The notes beneath the pieces were generated by a model, which did not search any database, was not told where the DNA came from, and saw only the letters and a list, made by a program, of their open reading frames with translations. Below, piece after piece: positions 24,019 through 38,179 of a stretch of 64,000 bases of DNA. Every line of letters starts with the position of its first letter. Position 1 is the first letter of the stretch. Made by a program: the position numbers and the translations under genes. Source of the stretch: Albula goreensis (taxonomy: Eukaryota > Chordata > Actinopteri > Albuliformes > Albulidae); NCBI GenBank assembly GCA_022829145.1, contig CM040764.1, positions 13,271,670 through 13,335,669 of the forward strand, read 5' to 3'.

Positions 24019-27000
24019 ATGGAATCATTCTCATCCTTCAGGTCACCTCTCCCTCTTCTGACTTTCATTCTGCTCTCCAGCACAGGTACCCATACTGTAC
24101 TTTAATGTCATTTTATTAATTACATACTGTGAATGTGACTGTGTGAATTAATATATTCACAATAACTTGTTTATTTTGCAAATGTCCTGACACAGGATAC
24201 AATCAGAGTGGGTGTGTGTGTGTGTGTGTGTGTCTGTGTGTGTGTGTGTCTCTGTGTATTTTTCAACATAATCATAGCCAAGAAAACTGAGAAAACACAG
24301 CACTGAATTTTGTAAGATTAATCTATATTCCAGACAAAACCCTGTGGGCTTTAGCCTCTGTTTAAGTGTTAGTTAGCTGTTAATTCACAGCATGTTAAAC
24401 TGTTAAGCTGCCAATACCATGTATGTAGTGTGGATATTAGCTCCTTCTTTGTTAAGTATTTTAAACTTGTTTTGACCCCTTACAGATCTATGACATTTGA
24501 CCCCTTCAGACATATGAAACCTATTGAAAAAACATTGGTACAGCTCAACCTATGAACAGTAATATTTAATATTATGTGTGGATGTTTTTTTATGAATGAA
24601 GTAGCATGTGATCTATAATCTGTTTGTTTTTTAAATGTATTCCTGTCTACAATGCATGCCGCAATAAGTACCTATAAACAGGGTTTTCAAAACTCTGTTG
24701 AGCTGATACAATGAATGAGTGAAATTGTATTTATGTATGTGAACATTTGAAGTGATGAAGCAGAATCAGTTGTGTGGGGAGTGATCCCCCTGATGGAGAG
24801 GAAGTGATTGATTTAGTGCTCGAGCAGACAGTGAAACTGCAGCATCCAGACTAAACCCTCAGGCTATTTCACATAAGCCAACAACACTGCACTTTGTCAG
24901 CTGTTATATGTATATATATAGAGAGCATATAAACCGATCGTCATAAACAGCCTCCCTCCCTGACTCAGGGACAGACACTCTAAACCTGGAGGGCCCTCTC
25001 ATGAAGGACCTGATGAAAGGCTACAACAAGAACATCCGACCGGCAGAGCGGGCTGGAAATGCCACCGAAGTAAAGCTCAAACTGACTCTCACAAACCTCA
25101 TCTCTCTGGTGAGTTAGAGTGTTGTTGGTGGGCAGACCACACATAATACAACTGGCGCTCACAAGGTTTGCACAGTTAAACAAAGATGGTTTCATTCTCT
25201 TGTGTCTTATGTGTGTGTGCTGAACTACGCCCTGCTTTCTTCATCTGCAGAACGAGCGAGAGGAGGCCCTCACTACAAGCGTGTGGGTTGAAATGGTAAA
25301 AACCAGCGTTAGCTGAGAGATTTGACACAGCTGGGGGGACAGTGGGTGTCAGGACTTAAGGTTACAGGGCAATGGTGTACTACTCTGGGTTCCTTCTGTT
25401 TAAGATACCACTGAAAAAAAAAAAACAAATCATACAGTCATTTGAAAACTGTAATTTGGAGAAATCCATAACTCAGATTATGACAAGAATTATAAGAGAG
25501 ACATCTGAATAACAAACATTTTATGAAGATCTGAAAACCCTGAGGTACACAGAGAAGCAACACTTTAAAACCTGCAAAACCTTCATTGTTCATTTTCCAT
25601 TCAAACTGCACTTTATTTTGTTAAAACACACACAGTCGTAAGTGTGCAATTTATCCATTTACCAGGATTCAGGGAAAGAAATCTTGCATGCCATCTTGCA
25701 TTCTATTTATCTTAAAAATCAGTCTTGACCACAACACAGATGTTACATTTCATTTGGCAGCAATGGTGTGACTATCGCTTGAGGTATGACCACTTGCCTC
25801 TGTATGAGAACGTTACTTGCCTGCGAATCCCTTCCAAAAGCATTTGGCTGCCTGACATCATTTTGGAAAACAAGTGAGTGTAAATTTTGGCAAAGGAAAT
25901 ATGATTGTAGGTAGCTTGTGTGCATGAAGAATCAACCCGAACCTCCTGCATCACTTGCAGTGACATTACTAAAAAATATCAGGTAATGCTATACAAAATA
26001 GCAGTTAAATGTTTTGGGTGGTTCATTTTATTTAAGGAAGGGTAAAGTATGTGTCAGAAATGAATTACGTGAATTCCATGTGCATTCATGCAATGGAGAT
26101 ATTTTAATCAACATTACAGTGAAAGCTAGCTACCATGTGAGCTGGGGAAGTTTCAGTCATAGACACTTCCTCTGTGTGTGTTGGAGGGATGGATATGGTG
26201 GAGGATAGATACATTTTGTGGAGTTTAAATTAAAGAATGATTATGAAAGAAAAAGTGAGACTATATTTGCTTTCATTTTTACATGGTTCTACAGCATGGA
26301 TGGAAAATTCGAAATCACTCTATACACCAATGCCCTCGTTTCACCCGATGGCTGTGTCTACTGGTTACCACCAGCGATCTACCGCAGTGCCTGCTCCATC
26401 AAAGTGAACTACTTCCCCTTCGACTGGCAGAACTGCTCAATGGTATTCCGGTAGGATCGATTTCCGTGTGTGTTTTTTTTTTAACTTCATTGTTACTGTC
26501 CAGTCAGGCACAATAAAACCTTACACAGTATTTAAATTATGTATTTTATCTCACTGGTGCAGTAACAGCAGGTCCACTCTGCTATGGCATCATGGCTTTA
26601 AGTGATAAATATTCCTTTCCCCACACTCTTATTTTTAACCCCCAAAGATCCCAGACTTACAGTGCGAATGAGATTGACCTCGTGCTCACAGAGGAAGAAG
26701 GCCAGCTGATCGAATGGATTGTCATTGACCCAGAGGCGTTCACAGGTATGGAGCTGAACGCTGTAGCCAGCAGAGCAGTCCAGGGTTCTTGTTCTGCTCT
26801 GAAAAAACATTCATTTCCATTAGTCTACCACCTTCTTTCATCTTATTCAATTAAAAATGTATTTTTGTTCCCACATTGTGGAAATTTTCATACATTTCAT
26901 GAAATTTGGGTTCCGTGCGATAGGATATGACAAATCTGAAAATATCTCAGTTTCATACTCACATAAAAAATTCAGTTTCAACCATTCTTTGTAACACTTC

Positions 27001-28380
27001 ACAGTCAGTGATACAGCTTCCATTTTTAAGATATGATACCTTGTGAGGTATGACAGAAGTATCAGCAGGTAACAGGTGGCCTTTTTAAAATGGAAAGCAG
27101 CAAGAAAGACCGGGCCTCAATGATTTACATAAGATGCATTTTTTCTCTTTTTCCCATCAGAGAACGGCGAATGGGCAATCAAACACAGGCCTGCGAAAAA
27201 GCTGATCAACCATCGTTACAGCAGGGATGAGCTGGAGCACCAGGAGGTGGTGTTCTTTCTGATCATTCAGAGGAAGCCGCTGTTCTACGTGATCAACATC
27301 ATCGTGCCCTGTGTGCTCATTTCCTCCTTGGGACTCCTGGTTTACTACCTGCCTGCAAAAGGTCTGCCCCCCACCCCCACCCCCACCCCCACCCCCTTAC
27401 GATTAAAGAGAATCATTTTTACAGGGAGTGCAGCCAGTCCAATGAGAGGAGAGAAGCCACGATTGCAGAGCACCTTCTCCGACCAATCGATACAATTGTA
27501 CCATTCCGCCATTAGGACTCCATCACATGATAAAGTTGTGTTGCACACTGACACACAATGTCATCAACCTTTCCATTTTCCTCGGTAGAAAGCATCAGTT
27601 CACAAAGTTTTTCTTGACTCTGCTGAAAGTTGCTTACCTAACATTTCCTCACGGTGCTGCTTCCAACCAGCTGGAGGACAGAAGTGCACCATGTCTATCG
27701 CCATTCTCCTGGCACAAACAGTCTTCGTCATCCTGATTGCTAAGAAAGTTCCGGAGACATCACAAGCTGTACCACTCATTGGAAAGTAAGTTTAGCTTAA
27801 CATAGTTTTAAAAACAGTTGGATCTCTCTCATTCAACATTTATGAAAACTATTTATTATTAAAAGCGTTCAAGTCCAGCAGGTGAGGTGATTTCTGAACA
27901 TAAATGCTGTAAATAAAAACGGGATTCTTCATTTTTTTGTCCTAGGTACTTGATGTTTGTCATGTCAGTGACCATGATAGTGGTGATGAATTGCGTAATT
28001 GTGCTGAATGTGTCTCTGCGAACTCCCAACACTCACCTTATGACAGATAAAGTCCGAAAGGTATGGTCAATCACAATGTCAAAATACGCATGCTTTTAAC
28101 AAAGACTGAATTATAAGGATATGGGATTTATGCCTTCGCATTATGCCCTCTCTTCTCCAGATCTTCTTGAACATCCTGCCACGCGTGCTCCACATGCATA
28201 TGAGACCCTGGACACCTGCAAAGCATGATGGGGATGCATCCCCCTGCCGCCGCCGCCGCAGCTCACTGGGCCTCATCACCAAGGCAGACGAGTACGTCCT
28301 GAAAACGGCCCGCACTGAACTAATGTTCAGTAAAATGAAGGAAAGAAATGGCCTGATGAGGGCTGTGCTGGAAAAGATCC

Positions 28381-28417
<37 letters not shown>

Positions 28418-29268
28418 ACCACTCTTTCTTTCTCTCATTCCCTCTCTCTCTCCAGCCACTCTGACTCCAGATTGGTTCGACAATGTCAACATACCCATTC
28501 CTGTATCTTCCAAGTACAGATACCAACATAGTGTATTGGTGCACCACAAACATAAACGTACATACTGACATGTGCTAGGAAAACGCTACCTCAGTTTCTG
28601 GACTAAGATGGGTGCCACAACAATTCAACTCTGTCTCCAGTAACACTTTATTTCTTTCCTGTCTCTCATTACTGTCTCTCTCTTACTCCAGTTTAGAATG
28701 GTTCTGTCGTAGGGTGTAATGGAATAAATTAATGATTCAGTCACTTTTATGTGAAATGTAGTTGTTTTGAAACAGCGATTACCTGCTGACTGATCCTGTC
28801 ATGCTCTGGGGTTTGGGGCTTCCACAGAGAACAGCTTGGAAGGGGACACGGTGCAGGACGTGGGTGCCAGCCTGGCCCAGGCCTCTGTGAAGGTGCAGCA
28901 GTGCGTTGCCTCCTGCAAGCACATCGCTGAGACCATCCGCCAGCAGAACCAGTTCCAAAGTGTGAGTGTCTCTTTGTGCTTTATGGGACAGCCCTTTTTG
29001 TTTCCATGTAAAAACAAACTTTGACAAGCTCGCAGATCCTGCAGATGCATGCTGGTTCTGAGAGTGTAATCCTCTGCTTTTTAATTTTTTTTTTTCCCAG
29101 GAGAATGAGGAGTGGTTCCTGGTGGCTCGGGTTATCGACCGGGTCTGCTTCATCGCCATGGCACTGCTGTTCATCTTGGGCACGATCAGCATTTTCCTCA
29201 TGGGCCACTTCAACCAGGCCCCCTCCCAGCCGTTTCCTGGCGATCCAAAGACGTACTTACCCAAATAA
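24019..29268 (+). CDS. chrng: Muscle nicotinic acetylcholine receptor subunit gamma, 12 exons
   Basis: Exons: 24019-24085, 24969-25108, 25251-25295, 25761-25873, 26295-26450, 26648-26745, 27161-27361, 27671-27785, 27946-28060, 28161-28380, 28828-28961, 29101-29268. Phases close to 523 residues. There is a signal peptide at about 1-22. The Cys-loop is Cys155-Cys169 around NYFPFDWQN. Four membrane segments follow in the usual places, with TM2 after AGGQKCT. The order next to chrnd, the QWCDYRLR motif and the FPGDP-YLP C-terminus favour gamma over epsilon. It is the fetal subunit of the muscle receptor, replaced by epsilon in adult mammals. Exon-intron phases parallel chrnd, as expected for paralogues. 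One oddity is that the exon 7 donor is weak (GTCTGC) and is followed by a C-rich hexamer repeat. Confidence 0.95.
24211..24250. repeat. GT microsatellite in chrng intron 1
   Basis: About 18 GT units with one CT interruption, starting about 125 bases into the intron. Confidence 0.95.
27366..27397. repeat. (CCCCCA)n tract next to chrng exon 7 donor
   Basis: Five CCCCCA-type units begin four bases after the GTCTGC donor. The minus strand has five G-runs in a row, a G-quadruplex-type pattern. The sense RNA is C-rich. Confidence 0.85.
28386..28413. repeat. CT microsatellite at start of chrng intron 10
   Basis: About 14 CT units directly after the GTAAGT donor of exon 10. The sense intron is therefore CU-rich from its first bases. 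Confidence 0.9.
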
Positions 29269-29530
29269 AGCCAGGGAGCACTGAAGAGAGGGAACGTATA
29301 TAGCTGCTAGCAGGAGGTCCAAGCACTGCACATATTGCTAAGGTGGCTGGCAGAGGACATCTCTCCACACTGTTTCATGGAGATTCCTAATGTTCCAACA
29401 AATGAGGCTGGATTCAGTAATGGTGTAGAAATTGCACACAGCAGAAGTTATCAGCAGAACTGGATATCCGGTAACAGAATTTACCAGCTGGGGTTAAATT
29501 CAGAATAAAATGAGCCATTATCTTATGCAG
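29269..29530 (+). other. chrng: chrng 3' UTR with candidate poly(A) signal
   Basis: AATAAA at 29504-29509 lies about 240 bases after the stop codon and is the first good signal. Further AATAAA-type hexamers occur later, so a longer UTR is possible. Confidence 0.5.
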
Positions 29531-32500
29531 AAAAGAAAGACTCCGGTGCTGCTGGATCACATGTTAAGACAACTGTGCACCAAAGGATGTGATGCCTTCA
29601 GAAAGAATTAACTGAAGGAGTTAAAATCGCAAGTGGCATGGTGAAGAAATTGGGTTAAACTTTCATTTCATTTTTCAATGACTGGATGAAACTTCAGGAC
29701 AAGATATCTAAAATGCCTTCACAAATCATCTGTCGTTAGGCTATATAATTGTATTCTGTTCTACACTTAATCATGTGAAGCAATGTTTGTTGCACCTGGT
29801 GGTGGGTCAGTCATATGGTGTAGAAAAGGCACAGCAGATGAAGTGCTGTGGGACACAATTGCACAATTTGTCCCTCTGTTCATAAATTGAGTGAAACTGT
29901 AACTATAAGCCATCATCAAACAAACGGTATTAGAACACAACTGGCTGTTTTGCAGTTTGCAAACTATAAATGCACTTATTCATTTGAACTAATATTGGAA
30001 GATATTTGCAGGAAACACTAATTTCATTTTCGTTTTGGACAGGTTTTAACATTCAGATCATCATATTCACATTACAGCTTTGACTTTCTAATTAGCCTAA
30101 AAAGCTTTCCTTTCACATATCTAAGATTATCTATTAATTTCCATTCAAAAAGAGCATTTGCATTCCAGTGTTACCAAACCTCCATTTCATCCTTAGTAAA
30201 GGTTACATAGCTGGCCTCCATTTCCCAGTGTGCAGCTCCTTTCACTCGCATTCCATACCAGGTATCCATGAGATGTGTGCTTTTGTTCATGCTACTAAGT
30301 TAGACAACAATACATCTTTTCAAAAGCAGTTCTCAGAATAGGATCATCTTTTCATGATATAGCTCCTTGCCAGTTCCTTGCCAATCTACTCCTTATTTGT
30401 TGAAATTTCATTTGCATGTTTGTCTCGATGTTTCGACCAAAAACTATTACATTGCATTTCTATTATCATACACAATTTTGACCAACAATTTTATGAGTAA
30501 ATATATACAGTATGTCATTGTGTCATCCACTACAATATGTATCCTATCTCCCCTATCTAATTTGTTGTCCTCTACAATAGCTACATTTCTCAATGGCCCT
30601 TGCATCAAATAATATACAATTCCATAGTGACGTTGCCACAACAATAGGATGCTGTGCTACCAATCAAATGTTCTTCCAGGTTGTCGAACATAAATGCTCT
30701 TTTTAAAAGCAATGGATGATGGGTACCTTCAATTTCAGGGTGTGAGGTGTATCTGAAATAAACTGTTTTATTATGAAATTACAGTGAAATTTGAAATTAT
30801 TGAAATGCTGCTTTTATCTTACTTTATTGAGTTGATTTCATTTCTCCAAGTTTTCTTTTCTATGTTTTCCTGATGCTTTTCCATCCATAATCTCCTAGTC
30901 ATACCAGAACCATATATAGAGAACAATATAGAAATAAGGTTTTACAATCTGGGGATAAATGTAATCACAAAAACAATTGCTTATTTTTCAGTAAACACAA
31001 TAAATAAATTGAAAAACAGAATTAAAACACGACAAAAGAATATGTGTGGTCATGCAATTTGTAAAGTTGGATCATGCACAACCAAGTATTTAATGAGTTA
31101 TTTCATGATTTTTCAATTGGCAGGATGAGTTGAGGGCCTCCTTTGGCTTTCTCAAAATACAAACCCATTCAGTTTCTTTTTTTTTTTTGGGGGTGGGCTG
31201 GGCTGGGGATCCTCCTTCTTGCCTCTGCTAGAGAAGACTCTCAATTTAATGGATGAGTGAGGCCAGTTTTCCCTGACAATGGGAAGATCCGGCTGGTTGG
31301 TATGGAAACCGGGGGGAGGGGCGAAACCATCGAGAGACGATGATCCCTGAACAGGACATGGGGCAGGATGCTGCTACCCCCCTCTTTCTCAAAAAGCTCC
31401 ACAGCACCTCCGTCAAGGACCCCATTCCACAAGCCCCTAATTGCTACTGTGAGAGACAAATCTCAGGAGAGAGAGAAGCACATCTAGACTGGTAAGGGCT
31501 CTGAAATAATTTGCTGATTATCTGAGTACCAATGCAGGGATATGACTGAATGTTTTTTTAGTTTTCTGCATGTTTAACATTTGTTAAAGGAAAAAACTAC
31601 CAATCACTTGATCTGTCTGTTTGGAACATACAGTAGAATGGTATTGACCATTGGCTTGTTGCTCTTTTGACTGTCCAGTCCACAGATATAATCTCAAGGG
31701 ACCAAGGATAAATTCTCTCAAAAGAATTTTCTTCTAGCCAATGTGTTTTACTCCCAGGAGCAAATTCCACAAAATGGCAAAGCAACACAACAATTACCTG
31801 TGCATTATAGTGAAGCTTGAATTTAGTTCATTTTTTCTTAAACAGTATGTTCATTTATTTCATTGTTGTCTTATAGAACTGATTGAATGATTGAGTTTTG
31901 TTTCAGGGACTGAAAGATGTTTTGGTGATTGGACCAGTTACGGTGTGCATTTCTTCATACAGACTGCAAAATTTTATCTTAAATTATAACTTATATGTTG
32001 TGATTGTTACACTATATGATGTGCACTTAAAACTTGATAAAATGGCCACGGTGCCTTTTAGATAGCTGGGTGCCTGAGGATGTATTGTGTTTGCTCTTTG
32101 TATTCTGGTCAATGCCCATGTAGCTTTTGCTTGTTGTAATCTAACGCCTTTGGGACATTAGCAGGGATGGTTTTATGTTAGGTCGTTAGAGGCATGAATA
32201 CGATGACATGGAGAGGCATTGACCTGAATGAAAACTACAGTGCCATTGGCCAGTTGTCTGGGTCCCCTTACAGCCAGTGACAGTCATGATTGTTGCAGTG
32301 CCAAGGAGACATTGGTGAAGAAATTTTCACCCTGGGCATGCCTGAAAAGGAGTCATGTGTCCAATCGAAATGCACAATAAAAGCTTCATTTAAATGCTAA
32401 ATATGTTTCTCTCAGCTGGGGGAATTCTGAAAGCTTTCCTGTTCATTTACCCTTCTTAAGCTCACAGAGAAGCAAACAATCATTTTCAGCACAAAGAGCC

Positions 32501-32884
32501 AGGATTAGACTTGTTGGAAAGATTTAAATGTGAAATAATGGATTCATTTTCTAACTCCCAGTATATGCTGTACTATTTAACTCATTTAATGTTTATATTG
32601 TATTTTAAACAATATAATGTTTTGTTTTATAGCAACTGAAGAGTTAGCAAACAATGAAACATGGCTGAGGGAAATCTCAGACCTAGGAAGCTGATATTGG
32701 TCATCTATTTCCTATCATTCTGTCAGATTTTCCCTTCCTTTTTCATCTATTTCCTGTCTTATCAGTCACCCTTTCTCTTCAAAGCCATATCTCTCCCCTT
32801 CCTGTTAAACCATCACATTTTCCAGTTTCCTCTTTCAAAACAATTTCCCGCCATAACTTTACCCTTTCTGACTTCCTGTTTCAG
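29531..32884. other. Intergenic chrng-scramblase
   Basis: Mostly AT-rich with no recognised coding exon. A GC-richer patch at 31180-31490 ends at CTAGACTG/GTAAGG (donor at 31492) and could be a non-coding first exon of the downstream scramblase gene. The scramblase start codon lies three bases after a 3' splice site, so an upstream non-coding exon is needed somewhere here. Confidence 0.4.
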
Positions 32885-32887
32885 AGG

Positions 32888-35800
32888 ATGTCAGCTGTAA
32901 CAGTTCAGCCTCTCCCTTTCGGATGTCTGGAGCGAGAGAAACACATCGAGAACCTTTTTCGAGCTTTCCAGAACAGACGGAGGGTCTCCACGGACCATGG
33001 GGCCTCTGGCTTCACCCACCCTGTGGTGGGGGAGGTTTTGCCCCAGCTCCAGGGCCCAGAGGCTGCAGTAACTGGACCGAGGCAGGAGAGGGAAGAGGAG
33101 AGCCACATGGGTTTTGGGAGGAGAGAGGTGGGCTTGGTGACGGACAGACAGGGTGAGGGGAGTTTGCATGTCAGCAGAGGAGGACCTGAGGGCCTAGCCC
33201 TGCTGGAGAACATCAGCAAGCTATGCATCACTGCCAAACCAGAGCTGCAAGGTCAGAGGTCACCCCTCAGTCATCTCTGAGAATGTACCTAATGCTCCAG
33301 ACTCAACCATCACCTCTTAAACACTCACAGGTGCAATTCCTACCCATGTGAAGACAATATTAGTTTAAGGAAGATCTAAACGGTCTCATTCAGAACCTGA
33401 TTCACAAATTTACCTATTTTATTAAATCTTCTCAGGCAAAAAGAGGGGATGAAAATAGCACCTTCCCAAAAAAACAAAAACCACATAAAGCAACCATAAA
33501 TCAAAAATATCCCTGACAGCCTCCCGGGCTGTGCTTTAAATAGTTGGCCATGATGAAGGAAATGGCTGACACCTGTAGTGATTACAAATCCTCCACAGGT
33601 GAGCCTGCCTGTTTGTGAGGCCACTGCTACTCAGGTTCCTGTTGGCTCTCCAGGTTGAGGGAGGGAAAAGGAACTGACAGCAGTCCAATGGGAAGAGTGA
33701 ATGCTACTCCCTTCACCCCTCCCAGTGGCACATGATATGGTAGATGGGGTTCATGTCATCTGCAAGAGGGTAAATCTTGTGGCAGAGTGGCCAATTAAGC
33801 TGCCAGACTGTAAAGTGTAAAGAAGAAGGTCAAATTTGTTTCTGGTCATGTGCAAGCTATCCTGTGTTTTCCTAAATTCACAGAGGATGTTGTAGCGACA
33901 CTATAGGCTCACAAATGCAATTAAGCATTTATAATTTAAAAAATTACATGAGAATAAACGTTTGACAATTCTAGAAACATTGAAAAATAGCCTTCAATCG
34001 CCTTACACACTTGCCACTCAATTCATTTGACAGGTCCACACTGTGTACCACGTCGGACATATAGCATTTCCACTGGAACAAGGGACCAGCTCTACATAGC
34101 TGTTGAAGGTAATGCCAGCCTGTCTGGCTTAAGGGGCCCACCTCTTAAATGTATACATGAATTCTTCGGCCGAATATTGACAGAATAGTCCGATGGTGCA
34201 AAGACTAAAAACTGTATTATACCATATCGTTTCTGCATGATTTTGGAAGCAGATTTATTTGCTGCCAAGAAAATACTGCAGTCTACCTGAGTGAAACTGA
34301 CATCACATACATTTTAAATAGATATAGCAGTAATGTGTTCTGTTTTTTTGGGCCTTGTGCTTTAAATGACAGTCATTGTCTCTTGATGTGGCTTTCCTCA
34401 GAAAGCTCGTGCCTCTGTCTGCACTGCTGTGGTCCAGCGCGTGCCTGCTCCTTGCAGGGTTTTGACCAGCAGGCCCAGCAGGTCTTCCTGTTTGAGAGGC
34501 CCCTGAGGGCAGATGCATGCTGTCTTGGCTGCTGCCTGATGGAAATGAGGGCTTTTAATGCCGACCACCAGCTGATTGGAACCGTGCACCAGAGGTATGC
34601 CATGGAGTGTCTCAGCATCTTGAATGATGGGCACTACTCACTAAAACACACACACATACACACACACACCAAAGATTGTTAATGCTAAACTTAGACGGGG
34701 TCAGACAGAGCACAGCTGTCTATATGGGGCTTTATAAACCTGGGTAGGAATGTAGGAGCGTAGATTTAAACCGAGGAGGAAAGCTTAGCCTTTTACAGTC
34801 TTTTCCACATTGCATCATCTGTTCCATTCCATTTATATTTTTATTGTTGTTAGCAAGACAAACACTAGGTTCCAAATACCATCTTTCTAATCTCTTTCTA
34901 CAGGCACATCTACAGTTCAGAGGGTTCATGAGGTTGCCTATGCCAGGCAGGTCTTAAAGTAGCTCTCTCTCATTCACATTGGCAAAAGCAAACTCAGAAC
35001 TCAGATTTTTCAGCCAAAATATGATAAATAAACCCTTTAATATTAGACCCCACTCCACTATTATTCACACATTGATAGAATATTGGTCATCTTTGATGTG
35101 TTATTTGAATGTGACTTTCATTAATGTTTGCAGATGGAGTATGTTCACCCCCCTCTTTGAGATCTGTGACTCTGATGGGACCTGCGCTGTCAGAATCCAG
35201 GGCTCCTGCTGTCCATTCCGCTGTTACGCCAACCAGGAGTTTCAGGTGGGGTGCCCTCCCTCAAGAACAACACTGTCTGGATTTCAGCTTATGTATCATT
35301 TTCACATTACATTAGCTGTACCATTTCAATATGGCTAGAATGCCATGTCTCTAACAGGACATACTGTGTGACACAAATACATCAGAACTTTGTCGGGGTA
35401 CACATTTCTAATGGTTAAAAAGCTCTTAAAATTTCTGTAATAAGGCAGTTATGGCAGCCACTCATATTTTAGGAATATGGCACCCTTGCTTTATTGAACA
35501 GTAAATTTGGATTTAAATTTTATGCCATAGATATTTTTTTTGTTCTTGGTAAAACAATCAGATAGTTTCATCTATTGGAGAGAGATTGGGTCGAATATGG
35601 AAGAAGTGGCCTGGATTCAACGAAGAATACAACATGGACCACGAGTATTTTGGATTAGATGGTGAGTTCAATTAAAAAAAAAAGAAAGAAAAAAAAAACC
35701 GCTTGACAGCCATGGGCCTGTGATAACCCAGAGTACCTCATTCTGTTAGCTTCTTATTCTTCTCTCACCAGTTCCTCAGGAAACAAGCACAAACATAAAA

Positions 35801-36070
35801 GTACTTCTGCTGGCTGCCACATTCTTGCTGGTAAGTGCATCAGTACTGAACACAGCGAAATCATACAGAGAAAGATTACGTATACTTCCATCTTGGTTTA
35901 GGTAAGATAAGCCATAGCAAAGGCTGTTCATTTAAGTACTCTCAAATGTGTTATGTATGATCCTTTAAGAAACCTACATAGATCTGTTTGCATTTTAGAC
36001 ATTTTTAAAAGCTCTGATGCTTAAAATATTTTCTTTTTTTAAGAATCACATGTTCTTTGAAATGAGCTAA
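32888..36070 (+). CDS. Phospholipid scramblase family protein, 7 coding exons
   Basis: Exons: 32888-33251, 34034-34108, 34402-34594, 35134-35245, 35562-35661, 35772-35830, 36044-36070. Phases close to 309 residues. Residues 110-309 follow the scramblase fold: the LLENISKLCI start, a Cys-rich stretch CCLGCC (186-191) in the place of the palmitoylated CCCPCC of PLSCR1, a 12-residue EF-hand-like calcium segment DHEYFGLDVPQE (274-285), a single C-terminal membrane helix (290-306) and a short tail ending FFEMS. The family moves phospholipids between membrane leaflets in response to calcium. The N-terminal 110 residues are unlike the proline-rich region of PLSCR1 and have no PPxY motif. The start codon is three bases after an acceptor (TTTCAG/AGG). 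Which PLSCR paralogue it is cannot be decided here. Confidence 0.9.
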
Positions 36071-36575
36071 CTTGGGCAGAAAAGGCTCCCTGGGGTGAGT
36101 GGCCAATCAGAGAGAAGACAGGTGGTGTGGTCATAAACACCAATGGAATGAGAGGGAGTTTTAAAGTTCATCAAGGATCAGTCATGTGACTTCAGGCCAC
36201 AGCGGCTGGACTCGCGTTATAGTGGGGAAGCAGCGGAAGGACTCCTCTCTGTCGAAAGAACGCAAAGTGGTCTGTCTCCCTCAGCAAAATCAGTAATATC
36301 AGAAGCCCAGACATTTTTGAGCAAATGATGGCAAGAGGGGACATCCAGTTCCCAGCTATTGCATACCATTTCCTCTGTATCTGTATGACATGTTGACGAG
36401 GACACAAAGACTTCCCAGAAACTTCAGAATTCCACTGATACCAACATCTCCTTAGCCAATAAGCCAGAAGTTTGATTTCCTTCATATGAATTTCAAAAAG
36501 CCTGTTCATATTTTTCAGTTTGTTTTTTTTTCCCCAAAAGTGGGCATTTAAATAAACAGATGGAGCCTTATTTCA
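36071..36575 (+). other. Scramblase 3' UTR with poly(A) signal
   Basis: AATAAA at 36551-36556 follows the stop codon by about 480 bases. No coding signal is seen in between on either strand. Confidence 0.5.
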
Positions 36576-38179
36576 GCTATCTTTTGTGCGTACTCTCTGT
36601 GCCTACGACGAAAACCAAAAGGCTGTCACATTGAAGATGTTTCTATTCATTCCCAATTTAAGTTGAGACTTAATTATGGATGGAACTTTGATGGACTTCG
36701 TATTCCAGCAAGCTAGCCAACTTTGTCTTCGTCCACCAGTGGAAAGTTGTTGGCTCAGTGGAACGCTATTGTTAACACACCGTGCTGCCACTCCTGGGTG
36801 TCGCTTGGGGATGACACAACAGAAGTATGCTTCACACCGAGGTGCCCCTCCCACTGCTGAAAGGCTAATTTTTCCACAACTTGGAGATGAAGTTGTTAGC
36901 AGTTTATGCACCACATCTTCACTGCCACTACTGCTTGTGCATCTGACGCCCAGCGATTAACTTATCATTTTTGCATATTTCACATACATGATATAAAATT
37001 CTCTTGAATTATTCACACCGAGGATGCTATGAAACAAATGAATATTTTAGAAGATCACATTTCACTGTGTTTTGTGTGGTGATCAATATTTCATCATGCA
37101 GCTGGGAAATTGCTTAAATCACTGCCCATATCAGTTACCTGCAGCAAGGCTGGATGTTAATGGAAATGGCTCATACAGATCATTTGCCAATTTTTCTTTT
37201 CTGAAAATTTCCCTGCAGCGGGGCCAGTACTGGCAGAGCCCTGTGAGTCAACCATCAGGACAGAGCTGAGCTGGCCAGCACTCAGTCCACCATCGCTATG
37301 CAACCATCTCAGTTTGCAAACAGTGCTCTGTGAATAGTCCTTTGTAGGTTTTCCACCAGCAGTGATCCACTTATTTCTGCCAACATACATACGAAATGTG
37401 TTTTCCTTACTGGTTATGTCTATACTGTTTTAGCAAGACAAACAAGAAAACAATCTTTAAATCTTTATGTACAAACTTCCAATACTCACACAGTTGTTAC
37501 TTTTCGTCAATATATTGACATAGGTATTTTATGCACAATGGTTTTAAAGCATTAAAAAAATAAAAGCACTCTTCAACACTTGGTATGGCCTATGTATTTT
37601 AACACTGCTACAAAAAAGCAGTTACTAGTCCTGCCATAGTACTCAGATCTCTTGCGGTCTTTCTTTTAGGGGAGGAGAAGTGATATTTCAAGAAAACAAC
37701 GTTGGTAACATCACAGAATATGACACTACAGAACTTCGATAGCAGCAGATGCATAATTGACATTTATTGCTATAATCAATCAGGTGAAGTCAGGCAACAC
37801 ATTTCTCCTTTTCATTGACAGAGCTTCCTGCAGAAAAGCACCACCTATTGAATCCCAGGCAGTAAGACAGGTAATTAATAGATAGTGTTCCTATCACTGA
37901 TCCTGGATTGGTTTCACAAAATGGTAAGGGGTTAATGTTAGTGTTGGGTTAGCTGATCCCGGATCAGTGCTTGGGGGGGCACTATCTGGCTAGAGTGAAA
38001 TAACATAGCAGCACATCCCCTGCATCTTAAGAGACAGTGCCACTGATTTCATGTCGGAATCCTAAATACTTATTGACTTTAAAATAAAACTAAAAAAAAC
38101 CCTTCAGCATTTTAAATTTGGAGGAGATAGGCTGAAGTCCAGGCACAGTGATATAGGCAGCTCGGCAGTCTATTTCGAT
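36576..38179. other. Region between convergent genes, probable eif4e2 3' UTR at its end
   Basis: The open frame at 36676-36960 (plus) has no family signature. On the minus strand, an AATAAA (37763-37768) lies about 410 bases past the candidate eif4e2 stop codon, so 37750-38179 may be its 3' UTR. A diverged palindromic GATCC-type repeat fragment lies around 37904-37971 (ATCCTGGATT and GATCCCGGATCAG). Confidence 0.4.
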
